From Actinomycetota bacterium (lineage in GTDB: Bacteria; Actinomycetota; Acidimicrobiia; Acidimicrobiales; Acidimicrobiaceae), in NCBI GenBank assembly GCA_027318945.1, contig DAHVOF010000053.1, positions 1-11,405 of the forward strand: DNA of 11,405 nt, in the 5' to 3' direction. The notes beneath the pieces were generated by a model. That model did not search any database, was not told the origin of the DNA, and worked only from the letters and a program-made list of their open reading frames with translations. Both the position numbers and the translations under genes were made by a program. Below are positions 1-5,930 of the stretch, piece by piece; the first letter of the stretch is position 1; every line of letters starts with the position of its first letter.

Positions 1-48
1 CATTAAGCCCACCCATGGAACAATGACGGGCGCTCTTGGTACGGCCAT
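1..48 (-). CDS. Possible start of a minus-strand gene cut by the left edge
   Basis: Read on the minus strand, an ATG at 48-46 opens a frame with no stop up to the window edge. It gives 16 residues beginning MAVPRAPVIVPWVG. Further in-frame or nearby ATGs lie at 16 and 3. There is no clear ribosome binding site upstream, and 16 open codons are expected often by chance. If real, it would be divergent from the MgtE-like gene. No function can be assigned. Confidence 0.15.
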   Translation of the reverse strand, partial: MAVPRAPVIVPWVGLM

Positions 49-346
49 CCACTGTGGCTAGCCCAGATAGGCAGTGCGGTACCGCTGCAACCTCCCATGC
101 GGCCTAACGCAAGCGTAGCCAGTTACGTCACAATATTGCGAGGCCGGTCTCGCCGGTATGTCTGTCTTGCTCGCGTGACCTGACGTAGAACCCTGTCTTC
201 TTACGAAATGCGTGGTACCAGCCTTCGCAAAATCAGCCCAAGGTACCAATGTGGGTATATGCCGAAAATACCGCACAAACGTTGCCTATGCGATCCGCAA
301 CAGTAGTGCTGTCGAATTTGCAAACCAACCAGGTACAATTTTTGGT
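49..346. other. Region without a convincing gene, upstream of the MgtE-like gene
   Basis: I find no gene, RNA or mobile element here. The open frames on either strand give low-complexity, arginine-rich or unlike-protein translations. Two things stand out. A 10-base perfect palindrome, GCGGTACCGC, lies at 76-85. The string GGTAC recurs at 78-82, 214-218, 242-246 and 332-336, with a further copy just outside at 38-42; three of these are full GGTACC palindromes. These could be regulator sites or chance. The frame of the downstream gene stays open back to a GTG at 212, but that 45-residue extension does not look like the family and is not included in the gene. Confidence 0.5.
334..339 (+). promoter_or_regulatory. 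Candidate -10 element implying a leaderless MgtE-like mRNA
   Basis: TACAAT matches the sigma-70 -10 consensus at five of six positions. It ends seven bases before the ATG at 347, the usual distance to a transcription start, so transcription would begin at or next to the start codon. This fits the absence of a good Shine-Dalgarno sequence; the nearest AGG, at 331-333, is 13 bases away. No convincing -35 box is seen at 16-19 bases upstream (the sequence near 309-315 matches poorly). Leaderless mRNAs are common in actinobacteria. Confidence 0.3.
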
Positions 347-1636
347 ATGTCCGAATCCTCTAGATCGGAGCCGCCGAGTACCGGGGCCGACGTGCTGCAC
401 CTCTCTTCTCTGTTGGGAGAACCTGTAGAGAATCCAGACGGGCATCAAGTCGGTAGGCTAGTAGACGTAATTGTGCGGCTTGAGGATGGAGGATATCCTC
501 CGCTCATAGGGCTGGTTCTAAAAGTCGACGGTGGTGAAATCTTCGCCCACATGCGTCAAGTGGCTGAACTCGGCCCGGAACGAGTTGCACTCGCACACGA
601 CTCCGCACGACTCGGCTCATTTGAGCGTCGGCAAGGCGAAGTCCTCCTCGGACGTGACATGCTGGCCAGGCATTTAATTCATCTCAAGCGGGTACGCCTC
701 GTGCGAGCAAATGAAATCGAGCTGGCATTTGTCAATAATCGCTGGCAAGTCATCGGAGTTGATCCGACATCCAAGCCGGTGTGGCGGCGATTGCTTCCAC
801 GCACAATGCGCCACCGCGTTAAAGAAGGCGTAATGGTCGACTGGACTGACGTCCAGCCGTTTGTCTCCCACGTGCCGTCCGCCAGATTGCACATGCCGTT
901 TCGCAAGCTGCAAAAGATCCACCCCGCGCAGTTGGCAGACCTTGTCGAATCAGCCTCCCATGAGGAAGGCGAGGAGATAATCCGCGCAGTTGGCGAGGAC
1001 CGGGAACTTGAAGCGGATGTTTTTGAAGAGTTAGATGCCGAACATCAGGTGGAATTCTTGATGTCACGATCCGACGGTGAAGCTGCAAGGTTGTTGGCGA
1101 GAATGGCCCCTGACGACGCAGTTGACCTTCTCGAGGAGCTGGAGCAAGAACGAAGGCTTCCAATCTTGCGCATGGTGCCCGCGCCAAAACAGCGAAAACT
1201 CCGAGCGCTTTTAAGCTACAACCCCGAAACCGCTGGCGGATTAATGAACCCGGATTTCGTAGGAGTGTCCAGCAACAGTACCGTGGGCCAAGCCCTGGAA
1301 GCCGTCAGAAAATCCACCGCCCCTGCTGAGGTTGCGGGTGTGGTGTTCATCAGCGACAAAGCGAACCGTCTGACCGGGACAGTACTTGTGACGCAGCTTC
1401 TCAGATCCGACCCGTCATCACCACTCGAGAGTGTGGCTCATCCGATTCCCGTTGCTCTGCCGTCCGATGCCGATGTGCACGAAATTCTGCGTGCGATGAA
1501 CGATTTCAACCTTGCCGTGGCCCCCGTTGTTGATTCGGAACAGCGGATCCTCGGGCAAATCACAGTTGACGACGTGCTCGAGCTTCTCATGCCCGAAGGA
1601 TGGCGCCGTCAATACGGGATGACGTCCACCAGCTAG
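347..1636 (+). CDS. PRC-barrel / MgtE_N / CBS-pair protein, soluble Mg2+-sensor type
   Basis: The 429-residue protein lacks membrane segments. Residues about 17-80 resemble a PRC barrel, with GHQVGRLVDVIVRL followed by IGLVLKV. A second, shorter barrel-like stretch runs to about 140. Residues about 188-298 form the helical, acid-rich superhelix of MgtE_N, beginning HPAQLADLV and including APDDAVDLLEEL and ETAGGLM. A tandem CBS pair fills about 304-415. In true MgtE channels these two domains bind Mg2+ and gate the pore; here the pore domain is missing, so the protein is probably a Mg2+-responsive regulator and not itself a transporter. The next gene, an NRMT-like transporter, is the obvious partner. 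The ATG at 347 is chosen over an in-frame GTG at 212 because family similarity begins near residue 17 and a -10 box lies just upstream. Automatic annotation often calls such proteins magnesium transporter MgtE; I would not. Confidence 0.88.
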   Translation: MSESSRSEPPSTGADVLHLSSLLGEPVENPDGHQVGRLVDVIVRLEDGGYPPLIGLVLKVDGGEIFAHMRQVAELGPERVALAHDSARLGSFERRQGEVLLGRDMLARHLIHLKRVRLVRANEIELAFVNNRWQVIGVDPTSKPVWRRLLPRTMRHRVKEGVMVDWTDVQPFVSHVPSARLHMPFRKLQKIHPAQLADLVESASHEEGEEIIRAVGEDRELEADVFEELDAEHQVEFLMSRSDGEAARLLARMAPDDAVDLLEELEQERRLPILRMVPAPKQRKLRALLSYNPETAGGLMNPDFVGVSSNSTVGQALEAVRKSTAPAEVAGVVFISDKANRLTGTVLVTQLLRSDPSSPLESVAHPIPVALPSDADVHEILRAMNDFNLAVAPVVDSEQRILGQITVDDVLELLMPEGWRRQYGMTSTS

Positions 1637-1767
1637 AAAAGGCCTGCTCCGAATCGTTGGCTCTACTCGCCCTTGAGCGCCTCAAATTGGAAGGTCAAGA
1701 CAATCCCTATTATTGATGCGAACCAATTTCTACCTTTTCTTGAACTGCGATCTGTCGCAAAATTGAA

Positions 1768-1780
1768 ACTTCAGGGTAAG
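1768..1780 (+). repeat. 13-base direct repeat, copy A (upstream of Nramp-like gene)
   Basis: ACTTCAGGGTAAG is identical to the sequence at 3794-3806, on the other side of the transporter gene. With a two-base gap the similarity continues a little further, as AAT-2 bases-CGGC. Both copies lie outside genes. No third copy was noticed. It could be a regulator site, the remnant of a short dispersed repeat, or coincidence. Confidence 0.6.
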
Positions 1781-1937
1781 ATAATCCCGGCCTGTATTGG
1801 AAATGACTTGTTTAAGGTTGCCAATGGGCCGCTGCCACGAACTTCGCTGGCGGCATCGAGATCGAAGAAGGAGCAAAACTGAGCGCCGATAGAGGGACAC
1901 CTCGCAAACTCAAGGCGCCCAAAAGCTTCGCGGACAC

Positions 1938-2010
1938 GACTCCTTAGCCGGGAGTCCCGGGCAGGCTTAGGGCGCCGAAACTGTAAAAGCATTCCTAAGT
2001 CGCCTGGAGG
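1938..2010 (+). promoter_or_regulatory. Predicted stem-loops in the 5' leader of the Nramp-like gene
   Basis: GACTCC (1938-1943) pairs with GGAGTC (1951-1956) across a seven-base loop. GGCTTAGG (1964-1971) pairs with CCTAAGTC (1994-2001), with one G-U, and ends three bases before the CTGGAGG ribosome binding site (2004-2010). This placement would allow an RNA structure to influence translation of the transporter. I could not match it to the M-box or another known riboswitch, so any sensing role is speculation; the stems are short enough to arise by chance. Confidence 0.25.
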
Positions 2011-2019
2011 TATCGTGCC

Positions 2020-3663
2020 GTGCCCGAAGAATTCGTCTCCGCACACACAGAGCCAAGTGCTGTGCTTGATGAAGCGCACCTTGGCGACATCCGCGGCGCC
2101 CTAGGCACCATTCGACAGCACGATTCCGATTCACGGAGAACGTGGAAGGCTCGCCTCATCACCCTAGCCGCCATAGTCGGACCAGGAATAATCGTCATGG
2201 TTGGCGATAATGACGCTGGTGGCGTGGCCACATACTCCCAGGCGGGTCAAAATTTTGGCACCAGTCTTCTCTGGACATTGATCCTGCTTATCCCCGTGTT
2301 AATAGTCAACCAGGAGATGGTAGTGCGGTTGGGCGCCGTGACTGGAGTGGGACATGCTCGTTTGATTAAAGAGCGATTTGGCCGCTTCTGGGGCTGGTTT
2401 TCGGTAGGCGACCTATTTCTGCTCGATTTCCTAACCATCGTCACCGAATTCATCGGAGTCGATCTAGCCCTCGGCTATTTCGGCGTGAGCAAGTACATTT
2501 CAGTGCCCGTGGCCGCTGTCGGTCTTGTCGCCATGACAGCCAGCGGGAGCTTTAGACGCTGGGAACGCTTCATGCTGATCTTTGTGGCAGCAAACTTTCT
2601 CGTCATTCCACTAGCCATTATGAGCCATCCGCACGCAGGACCAGTACTTCACGGTCTTGTCGTTCCGGGAATAAGCGGAGGTGTCACTTCGACCTCGGTG
2701 CTCCTGATCATTGCCATCGTTGGTACAACGGTTGCCCCATGGCAACTTTTCTTCCAGCAGTCCAACATCATAGATAAAAGGATCACCCCCCGCTGGATCA
2801 ACTACGAGCGAGCTGACACAGTAATTGGCTCGATAGTCACAGTCGTAGGTGCAGGAGCAATGATAGCCACTTGTGCATTTGCATTCAGCCACTCGCATTT
2901 TTTCGGCGCTTTCAACAACGCCGGAACGGTTGCAAGCGCCCTGTCAAAGCAGTTGGGTTATGCAGCGGGAGCCCTATACGCCGTAGTCCTTCTTAATGCC
3001 TCGATAATTGGTGCGGCCGCCGTGACACTAGGCACTTCCTACGCGTTCGGCGACATGTTTGGCGCGCGACATTCACTTCATCGAACCTTCACTGAGGCTC
3101 CCGGGTTTTATGCAAGCTATGCCGGCCTTGTGGCCGTAGCAGGTGCCATTGTTCTTATCCCCCACGCCCCGCTCGGCCTAATAACTACCGCCGTACAGGC
3201 TCTCGCAGGCTTACTACTCCCGTCTGCCTCGCTTTTTCTCCTCCTCCTTTGTAATGATCGCGAGGTTTTAGGCCCATGGGTGAATCGCCTGTGGCTGAAT
3301 GTCATTGCCATCCTGATTATTGGAGTTCTGATAATACTCTCGTTGATCCTCGTAATCACAACCTTATTCCCGAGCGTCAATGTGACGACACTATTCCTAA
3401 TTCTCAGCGGTATCCTCGTCCTGGCGCTGGCTGGCGGAGCACTTAGTTACGTACTAAAGCGCAGCAAAAGCAGAGGCGCGTCAGAAGGCGGAGAATCCGT
3501 AGATCGAAGAGAAACCTGGCGTATGCCTCCTCTCACGCTCCTTGGGCGACCCAAGTGGTCCAAGGGCCGCACTGTAGCGATTTGGTCGCTTCGCGGATAC
3601 CTTTTCATCGCGGTAGCGCTTCTCCTCGTCAGAGCAATTCAGCTTGGGATCGGCGGTCATTAG
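2020..3663 (+). CDS. Nramp-fold divalent metal transporter, NRMT (Mg2+)-like
   Basis: This 547-residue polytopic inner-membrane protein has the SLC11/Nramp fold, with a hydrophilic N-terminus of about 45 residues. The first transmembrane helix carries GDNDAGGVATYSQAG (residues 62-76); the classical DPGN is D65-A-G-G68. The NQEMVVRLGAVTG segment (97-109) is the usual conserved Nramp loop. Helix 6 reads GTTVAPWQLFFQQS (235-248), so the MPH motif of manganese/iron transporters is A239-P-W241. Loss of the asparagine and of the soft methionine ligand is the pattern described for NRMTs, which move Mg2+ and Mn2+ without proton coupling. The upstream MgtE_N-CBS gene supports a magnesium role. The GTG start at 2020 is preceded by a good CTGGAGG at 2004-2010. 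A hydrophilic stretch near 485-515 precedes the last predicted helix. Classical mntH is the alternative, but the motifs argue against it. Confidence 0.9.
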   Translation: MPEEFVSAHTEPSAVLDEAHLGDIRGALGTIRQHDSDSRRTWKARLITLAAIVGPGIIVMVGDNDAGGVATYSQAGQNFGTSLLWTLILLIPVLIVNQEMVVRLGAVTGVGHARLIKERFGRFWGWFSVGDLFLLDFLTIVTEFIGVDLALGYFGVSKYISVPVAAVGLVAMTASGSFRRWERFMLIFVAANFLVIPLAIMSHPHAGPVLHGLVVPGISGGVTSTSVLLIIAIVGTTVAPWQLFFQQSNIIDKRITPRWINYERADTVIGSIVTVVGAGAMIATCAFAFSHSHFFGAFNNAGTVASALSKQLGYAAGALYAVVLLNASIIGAAAVTLGTSYAFGDMFGARHSLHRTFTEAPGFYASYAGLVAVAGAIVLIPHAPLGLITTAVQALAGLLLPSASLFLLLLCNDREVLGPWVNRLWLNVIAILIIGVLIILSLILVITTLFPSVNVTTLFLILSGILVLALAGGALSYVLKRSKSRGASEGGESVDRRETWRMPPLTLLGRPKWSKGRTVAIWSLRGYLFIAVALLLVRAIQLGIGGH

Positions 3664-3716
3664 AAAAAGTCTTGCCCGCAATCTCCTTGCGGCCTCGGCG
3701 CCCACCTTCCTGGCAA

Positions 3717-3734
3717 CCAGTTACTGGATTTTTC
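3717..3734 (+). terminator. Weak intrinsic terminator candidate after the Nramp-like gene
   Basis: CCAG, a TTA loop and CTGG form a four-base-pair hairpin followed by ATTTTTC. It lies 54 bases beyond the transporter's stop codon on the same strand. The stem is short for an efficient rho-independent terminator. The upstream CTGG (3711-3714) can pair with the same CCAG instead. Confidence 0.25.
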
Positions 3735-3746
3735 TAAAACAGCGGC

Positions 3747-3786
3747 AAAAAGGACCCGAGTTGGGATGACAGGTGTTATCAACTCG
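3747..3786 (-). terminator. Intrinsic terminator candidate for the deacetylase gene
   Basis: On the minus strand a seven-base-pair stem, CGAGTTG with CAACTCG (3786-3780 and 3763-3757), encloses a 16-base loop. It is followed, after GGTCC, by five Ts (3751-3747). It lies about 200 bases past the deacetylase stop codon in the correct orientation. The wide loop and the five-base gap before the T-run make it only a fair candidate. Confidence 0.25.
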
Positions 3787-3793
3787 TAACGCG

Positions 3794-3806
3794 ACTTCAG
3801 GGTAAG
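3794..3806 (+). repeat. 13-base direct repeat, copy B (downstream of Nramp-like gene)
   Basis: This is an exact copy of the 13 bases at 1768-1780, in the same orientation and about 2 kb away, on the far side of the transporter gene. It lies 131 bases after the transporter's stop codon, inside the convergent spacer. Confidence 0.6.
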
Positions 3807-3984
3807 CAGGAATTTCGGCATTTCTAGAGAATTCATGGCAACTCCCCCCGGAATTGCCGGTCTAAAAAATCTTCGGAGTTCGTCCTGGCAAGCCTTTGGC
3901 TACCCGAACTGCTAATAAATAACGTTACCTGTATGCAGAATAATCACACCCCACTTGCCCATAAGACGACGCGAGTGATGGAAT

Positions 3985-4998
3985 TCATTCAGAAAGAGCT
4001 CTCTTCCTCGACTCCTCAAGAGCTTTGATCATGTCGAAATTGATCGGTCCATAGCTGTTCGGCTCGGGTTTTAACGACTCTCCAGCTAGGGCAGCGAGAG
4101 TAGCCGCCGTGCTTTGCTCCAGAGCGGCAAAATCGTAGCCACCCTCTAGAAAAGCAACAATTTTGGCATGCGGCACAAGATTTTTTACCCAGAGTGTGAG
4201 ATTGCCAAAGTCTGCCGAAGTCAGCCCCATTTCGGTCAGGGGATCTTTCCTATGCGCATCGAAACCCGCGGAAATTAGCGTCCATGTCGGGTCAAAGTCT
4301 TCTACGCAAGGCGCGACCACTCGGTCAAAAGCCTCCAGATAACTGGGACCGGTAGTGTCTGCATGGAATGGGAGATTTACGGTATATCCCTTCCCCTCAC
4401 CCCTGCCCACTTCGCGTGCCCGTCCAGTTCCCGGATATAGCGGGTATTCATGCGCCGAAACGTAGAGCACCGACGAGCTTTCAAAGAACATCTCTTGCGA
4501 TCCATTGCCGTGATGAGCATCAAAATCGTAGATGAGCACCCTTTCTCCCCTGCTGGCCAAATCCGCGGCTAGCACTGCAATGTTGTTGACTAGACAGAAA
4601 CCCATTGCCCGGTCGCTCACGGCGTGATGACCAGGAGGTCTGACGGCGAGAAAAGCGGCATCTGCCTCTCCCGCCCTAATCTTCGCTGAGGCACCTATTC
4701 CCGCACCCGCAGCAAGTGTCGCAGCCTCCCAAGAACTCATGCTCGCAGACGTATCCGGATCAAGCGTTCCGCCACCCATAAGGCAAAATCTTTCCAAAGC
4801 AGCCAGATATGACGGCTCATGAACTCGGCTCATCTGCTCCAGTGTTGCTGGCTCGGGAATAAAATCTTCGATAACTTCCTTGACCCCGCTAAGTTGGATT
4901 CCGCGTTTAACGGCGATAAGCCTTTCGGGAGTTTCTGGATGCAAAGACCCTGTGTCATGCTCAACAAATTTAGGATGCGTCCCAAATAAAATAACCAT
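3985..4998 (-). CDS. Zn-dependent histone deacetylase-family protein
   Basis: The 337-residue protein spans the full arginase/deacetylase fold. The hallmark motifs occur in order. RPPGHHA (120-126) holds the paired catalytic histidines H124 and H125. GFCLVNNIAVLA (133-144) follows. YDFDAHHGNG (157-166) supplies the zinc ligands D160 and H162. SAGFDAH (243-249) supplies the third ligand, D247, and LEGGYDF (284-290) carries the transition-state tyrosine Y288. The family removes acetyl or other acyl groups from lysines or polyamines in the cytoplasm (AcuC, HdaH, acetylpolyamine amidohydrolase). LEGGYD and the SAHEYPLYPGTG segment look nearer to the class II/acetylpolyamine branch than to class I; the substrate cannot be told from sequence. 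The ATG at 4998 has a weak AGGAT seven bases upstream. The divergent GNAT gene starts within 90-150 bases and may act on the same pathway. Confidence 0.92.
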   Translation of the reverse strand: MVILFGTHPKFVEHDTGSLHPETPERLIAVKRGIQLSGVKEVIEDFIPEPATLEQMSRVHEPSYLAALERFCLMGGGTLDPDTSASMSSWEAATLAAGAGIGASAKIRAGEADAAFLAVRPPGHHAVSDRAMGFCLVNNIAVLAADLASRGERVLIYDFDAHHGNGSQEMFFESSSVLYVSAHEYPLYPGTGRAREVGRGEGKGYTVNLPFHADTTGPSYLEAFDRVVAPCVEDFDPTWTLISAGFDAHRKDPLTEMGLTSADFGNLTLWVKNLVPHAKIVAFLEGGYDFAALEQSTAATLAALAGESLKPEPNSYGPINFDMIKALEESRKRALSE

Positions 4999-5008
4999 CT
5001 ACATAGAT

Positions 5009-5039
5009 CCTATATTTATTCTTCGGGTACCATTTGCAA
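5009..5039 (-). promoter_or_regulatory. Candidate promoter of the deacetylase gene
   Basis: On the minus strand TTGCAA (5039-5034) could serve as a -35 box and TATAGG (5014-5009) as a -10 box, with a spacer of 19 bases, slightly long. The predicted start, near 5002, would leave almost no leader before the ATG at 4998. On the plus strand, TATATT (5011-5016) matches the -10 consensus at five of six bases and could serve the divergent GNAT gene. A GGTACC palindrome sits inside the same stretch (5026-5031). Confidence 0.2.
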
Positions 5040-5084
5040 GCTGCATGTACTTCACACGCGCCATAGAGCAGAGCTGGACTTTCG

Positions 5085-5825
5085 TTGGATACAAAACCTT
5101 CTGAGATAATCGAAGCATATGGTCAACACCTCAGGCTAAGTCCCTGGCACATGTCCAACACGAGCGCGCTCATGACCCCGCTCACGGCATTTCAACGCCT
5201 CAATACAAAGGCGGTCCAAGCTGGTATTGAAAATGCACGAAAATCCGGCTATACCGTTGTCTATACAAGTGCCTTGATGGACCCCGAGATTTCTGGCTTT
5301 CTCCAGTGCGGCTTTGCCGTGAAGGAACAGCTTTACGTGCTGAAACATTCGCTCGAGGAACTTCCAAAAAGTATCCGCTCCACCGGAGTAAGACTCCGCA
5401 AGCCAACCAACCGAGAGATGTCGGAAGTGGTCAAAGTTGACAGCAAGTGCTTCGATAACTTCTGGGCCATGGACTCCGAAGGTCTGAACGAAGCCATTAC
5501 GGCTACAACTAGGGCTCGCTTCCGGGTTGCCGTTAATCATCAAGGAGCGTCCGGACCAACTCGCATACTAGGCTACGCCATAACTGGACTTGGCGACCGG
5601 AAGGGCTACCTCCAGAGACTTGCAGTCGATCCCGAATTTCAGGGTGCAGGAATCGCCCAGCAGCTTGTGCATGATGGGTTTGAATGGTTGCGCTTTTGGC
5701 GGGCACGGGAGGAATTTGTCAACACTCAGATTAGCAATGAAAGAGCCCTCGGATTCTACCTGAAAATGGGTTTCCATCTTTTACAAGAGAGGCTCAACAT
5801 TCTCCAGTTAAATCTGAGTGCATAA
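5085..5825 (+). CDS. GNAT-family N-acetyltransferase, partial tandem domain
   Basis: The protein has 246 residues if it starts at TTG 5085. The C-terminal part (about 102-246) is a full GNAT domain: VRLRKPTNREMSEVVKVD begins it, and motif A is LQRLAVDPEFQGAGIAQQLV (177-196) with the acetyl-CoA pyrophosphate loop Q186-G-A-G189-I-A191. Motif B carries N218, A221, F224-Y225 and K227-M-G-F230. Residues about 15-90, with GYTVVYTSALMDPEISGF and CGFAVKEQLYVLKH, look like the C-terminal half of a second, degenerate GNAT unit. An in-frame TAG at 5064-5066 rules out a longer N-terminus. ATG 5151 is the alternative start, but LRLSPW just before it looks like part of the domain and neither start has a strong ribosome binding site. 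The substrate is unknown: protein N-termini, lysines, small amines and antibiotics are all possible. It is divergent from the deacetylase gene, and 105 bases separate it from the next operon. Confidence 0.82.
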   Translation: MDTKPSEIIEAYGQHLRLSPWHMSNTSALMTPLTAFQRLNTKAVQAGIENARKSGYTVVYTSALMDPEISGFLQCGFAVKEQLYVLKHSLEELPKSIRSTGVRLRKPTNREMSEVVKVDSKCFDNFWAMDSEGLNEAITATTRARFRVAVNHQGASGPTRILGYAITGLGDRKGYLQRLAVDPEFQGAGIAQQLVHDGFEWLRFWRAREEFVNTQISNERALGFYLKMGFHLLQERLNILQLNLSA

Positions 5826-5930
5826 AATTGCATATGACTACCCACAGCGACACCTTTCTCGCTATCGTTGCACCTGATGGAATCCGAAATGCCTTCTAAT
5901 GAAAAGCTGGCTATCCAACGATGAGCACAA

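Larger units (their letters stand above)
1637..2019 (+). other. Intergenic leader between MgtE-like and Nramp-like genes
   Basis: This stretch holds no convincing gene. A 69-codon frame at 1673-1882 exists, but it lacks a ribosome binding site and its product resembles nothing I know. There is no obvious intrinsic terminator after the upstream stop codon, so read-through into the transporter gene is possible. An AT-rich GATAAT at 1780-1785 could be a -10 box, though no good -35 accompanies it. The last 90 bases can fold into stem-loops next to the start of the transporter gene. GGCGCC occurs at 1914-1919 and 1971-1976. Confidence 0.5.
3664..3984. other. Convergent intergenic spacer
   Basis: No gene is seen in this 321-base region between two convergent genes. 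It contains several short inverted repeats. CCGCAA/TTGCGG lies at 3676-3692. CCAG/CTGG followed by a T-run lies at 3717-3734. CGAGTTG/CAACTCG lies at 3757-3786. A stem with one mismatch, GGCAA-C-TCC against GGA-A-TTGCC with a four-C loop, lies at 3837-3858. It also holds copy B of the 13-base repeat. Transcription termination for both flanking genes is the likely function. Confidence 0.5.

Noticed and set aside
212..346. N-terminal extension of the MgtE-like protein from GTG 212
   Set aside because: The 45 extra residues match no part of the family, there is no ribosome binding site, and a -10 box sits just before ATG 347.
819..1187. 122-codon minus-strand frame inside the MgtE-like gene
   Set aside because: It lies wholly within a well-supported gene on the other strand and its translation is arginine/proline-rich shadow sequence.
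1673..1882. 69-codon reading frame between the MgtE-like and Nramp-like genes
   Set aside because: It has no ribosome binding site, its composition is unlike a folded protein, and it resembles no family I know; the region looks like untranslated leader.
1760..2010. M-box (Mg2+) riboswitch before the Nramp-like gene
   Set aside because: Fragments such as GCCAATGGG and CGCTGCC occur, but in the wrong order, and the core GGTGAGGCTCC element is missing.
3676..3692. CCGCAA/TTGCGG hairpin right after the Nramp-like stop codon
   Set aside because: It is followed by GC-rich sequence instead of Ts, so it does not meet the pattern of an intrinsic terminator.
3837..3858. Stem-loop in the convergent spacer as a terminator
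   Set aside because: The stem (five plus three pairs with a mismatch) is not followed by a T-run in either direction.
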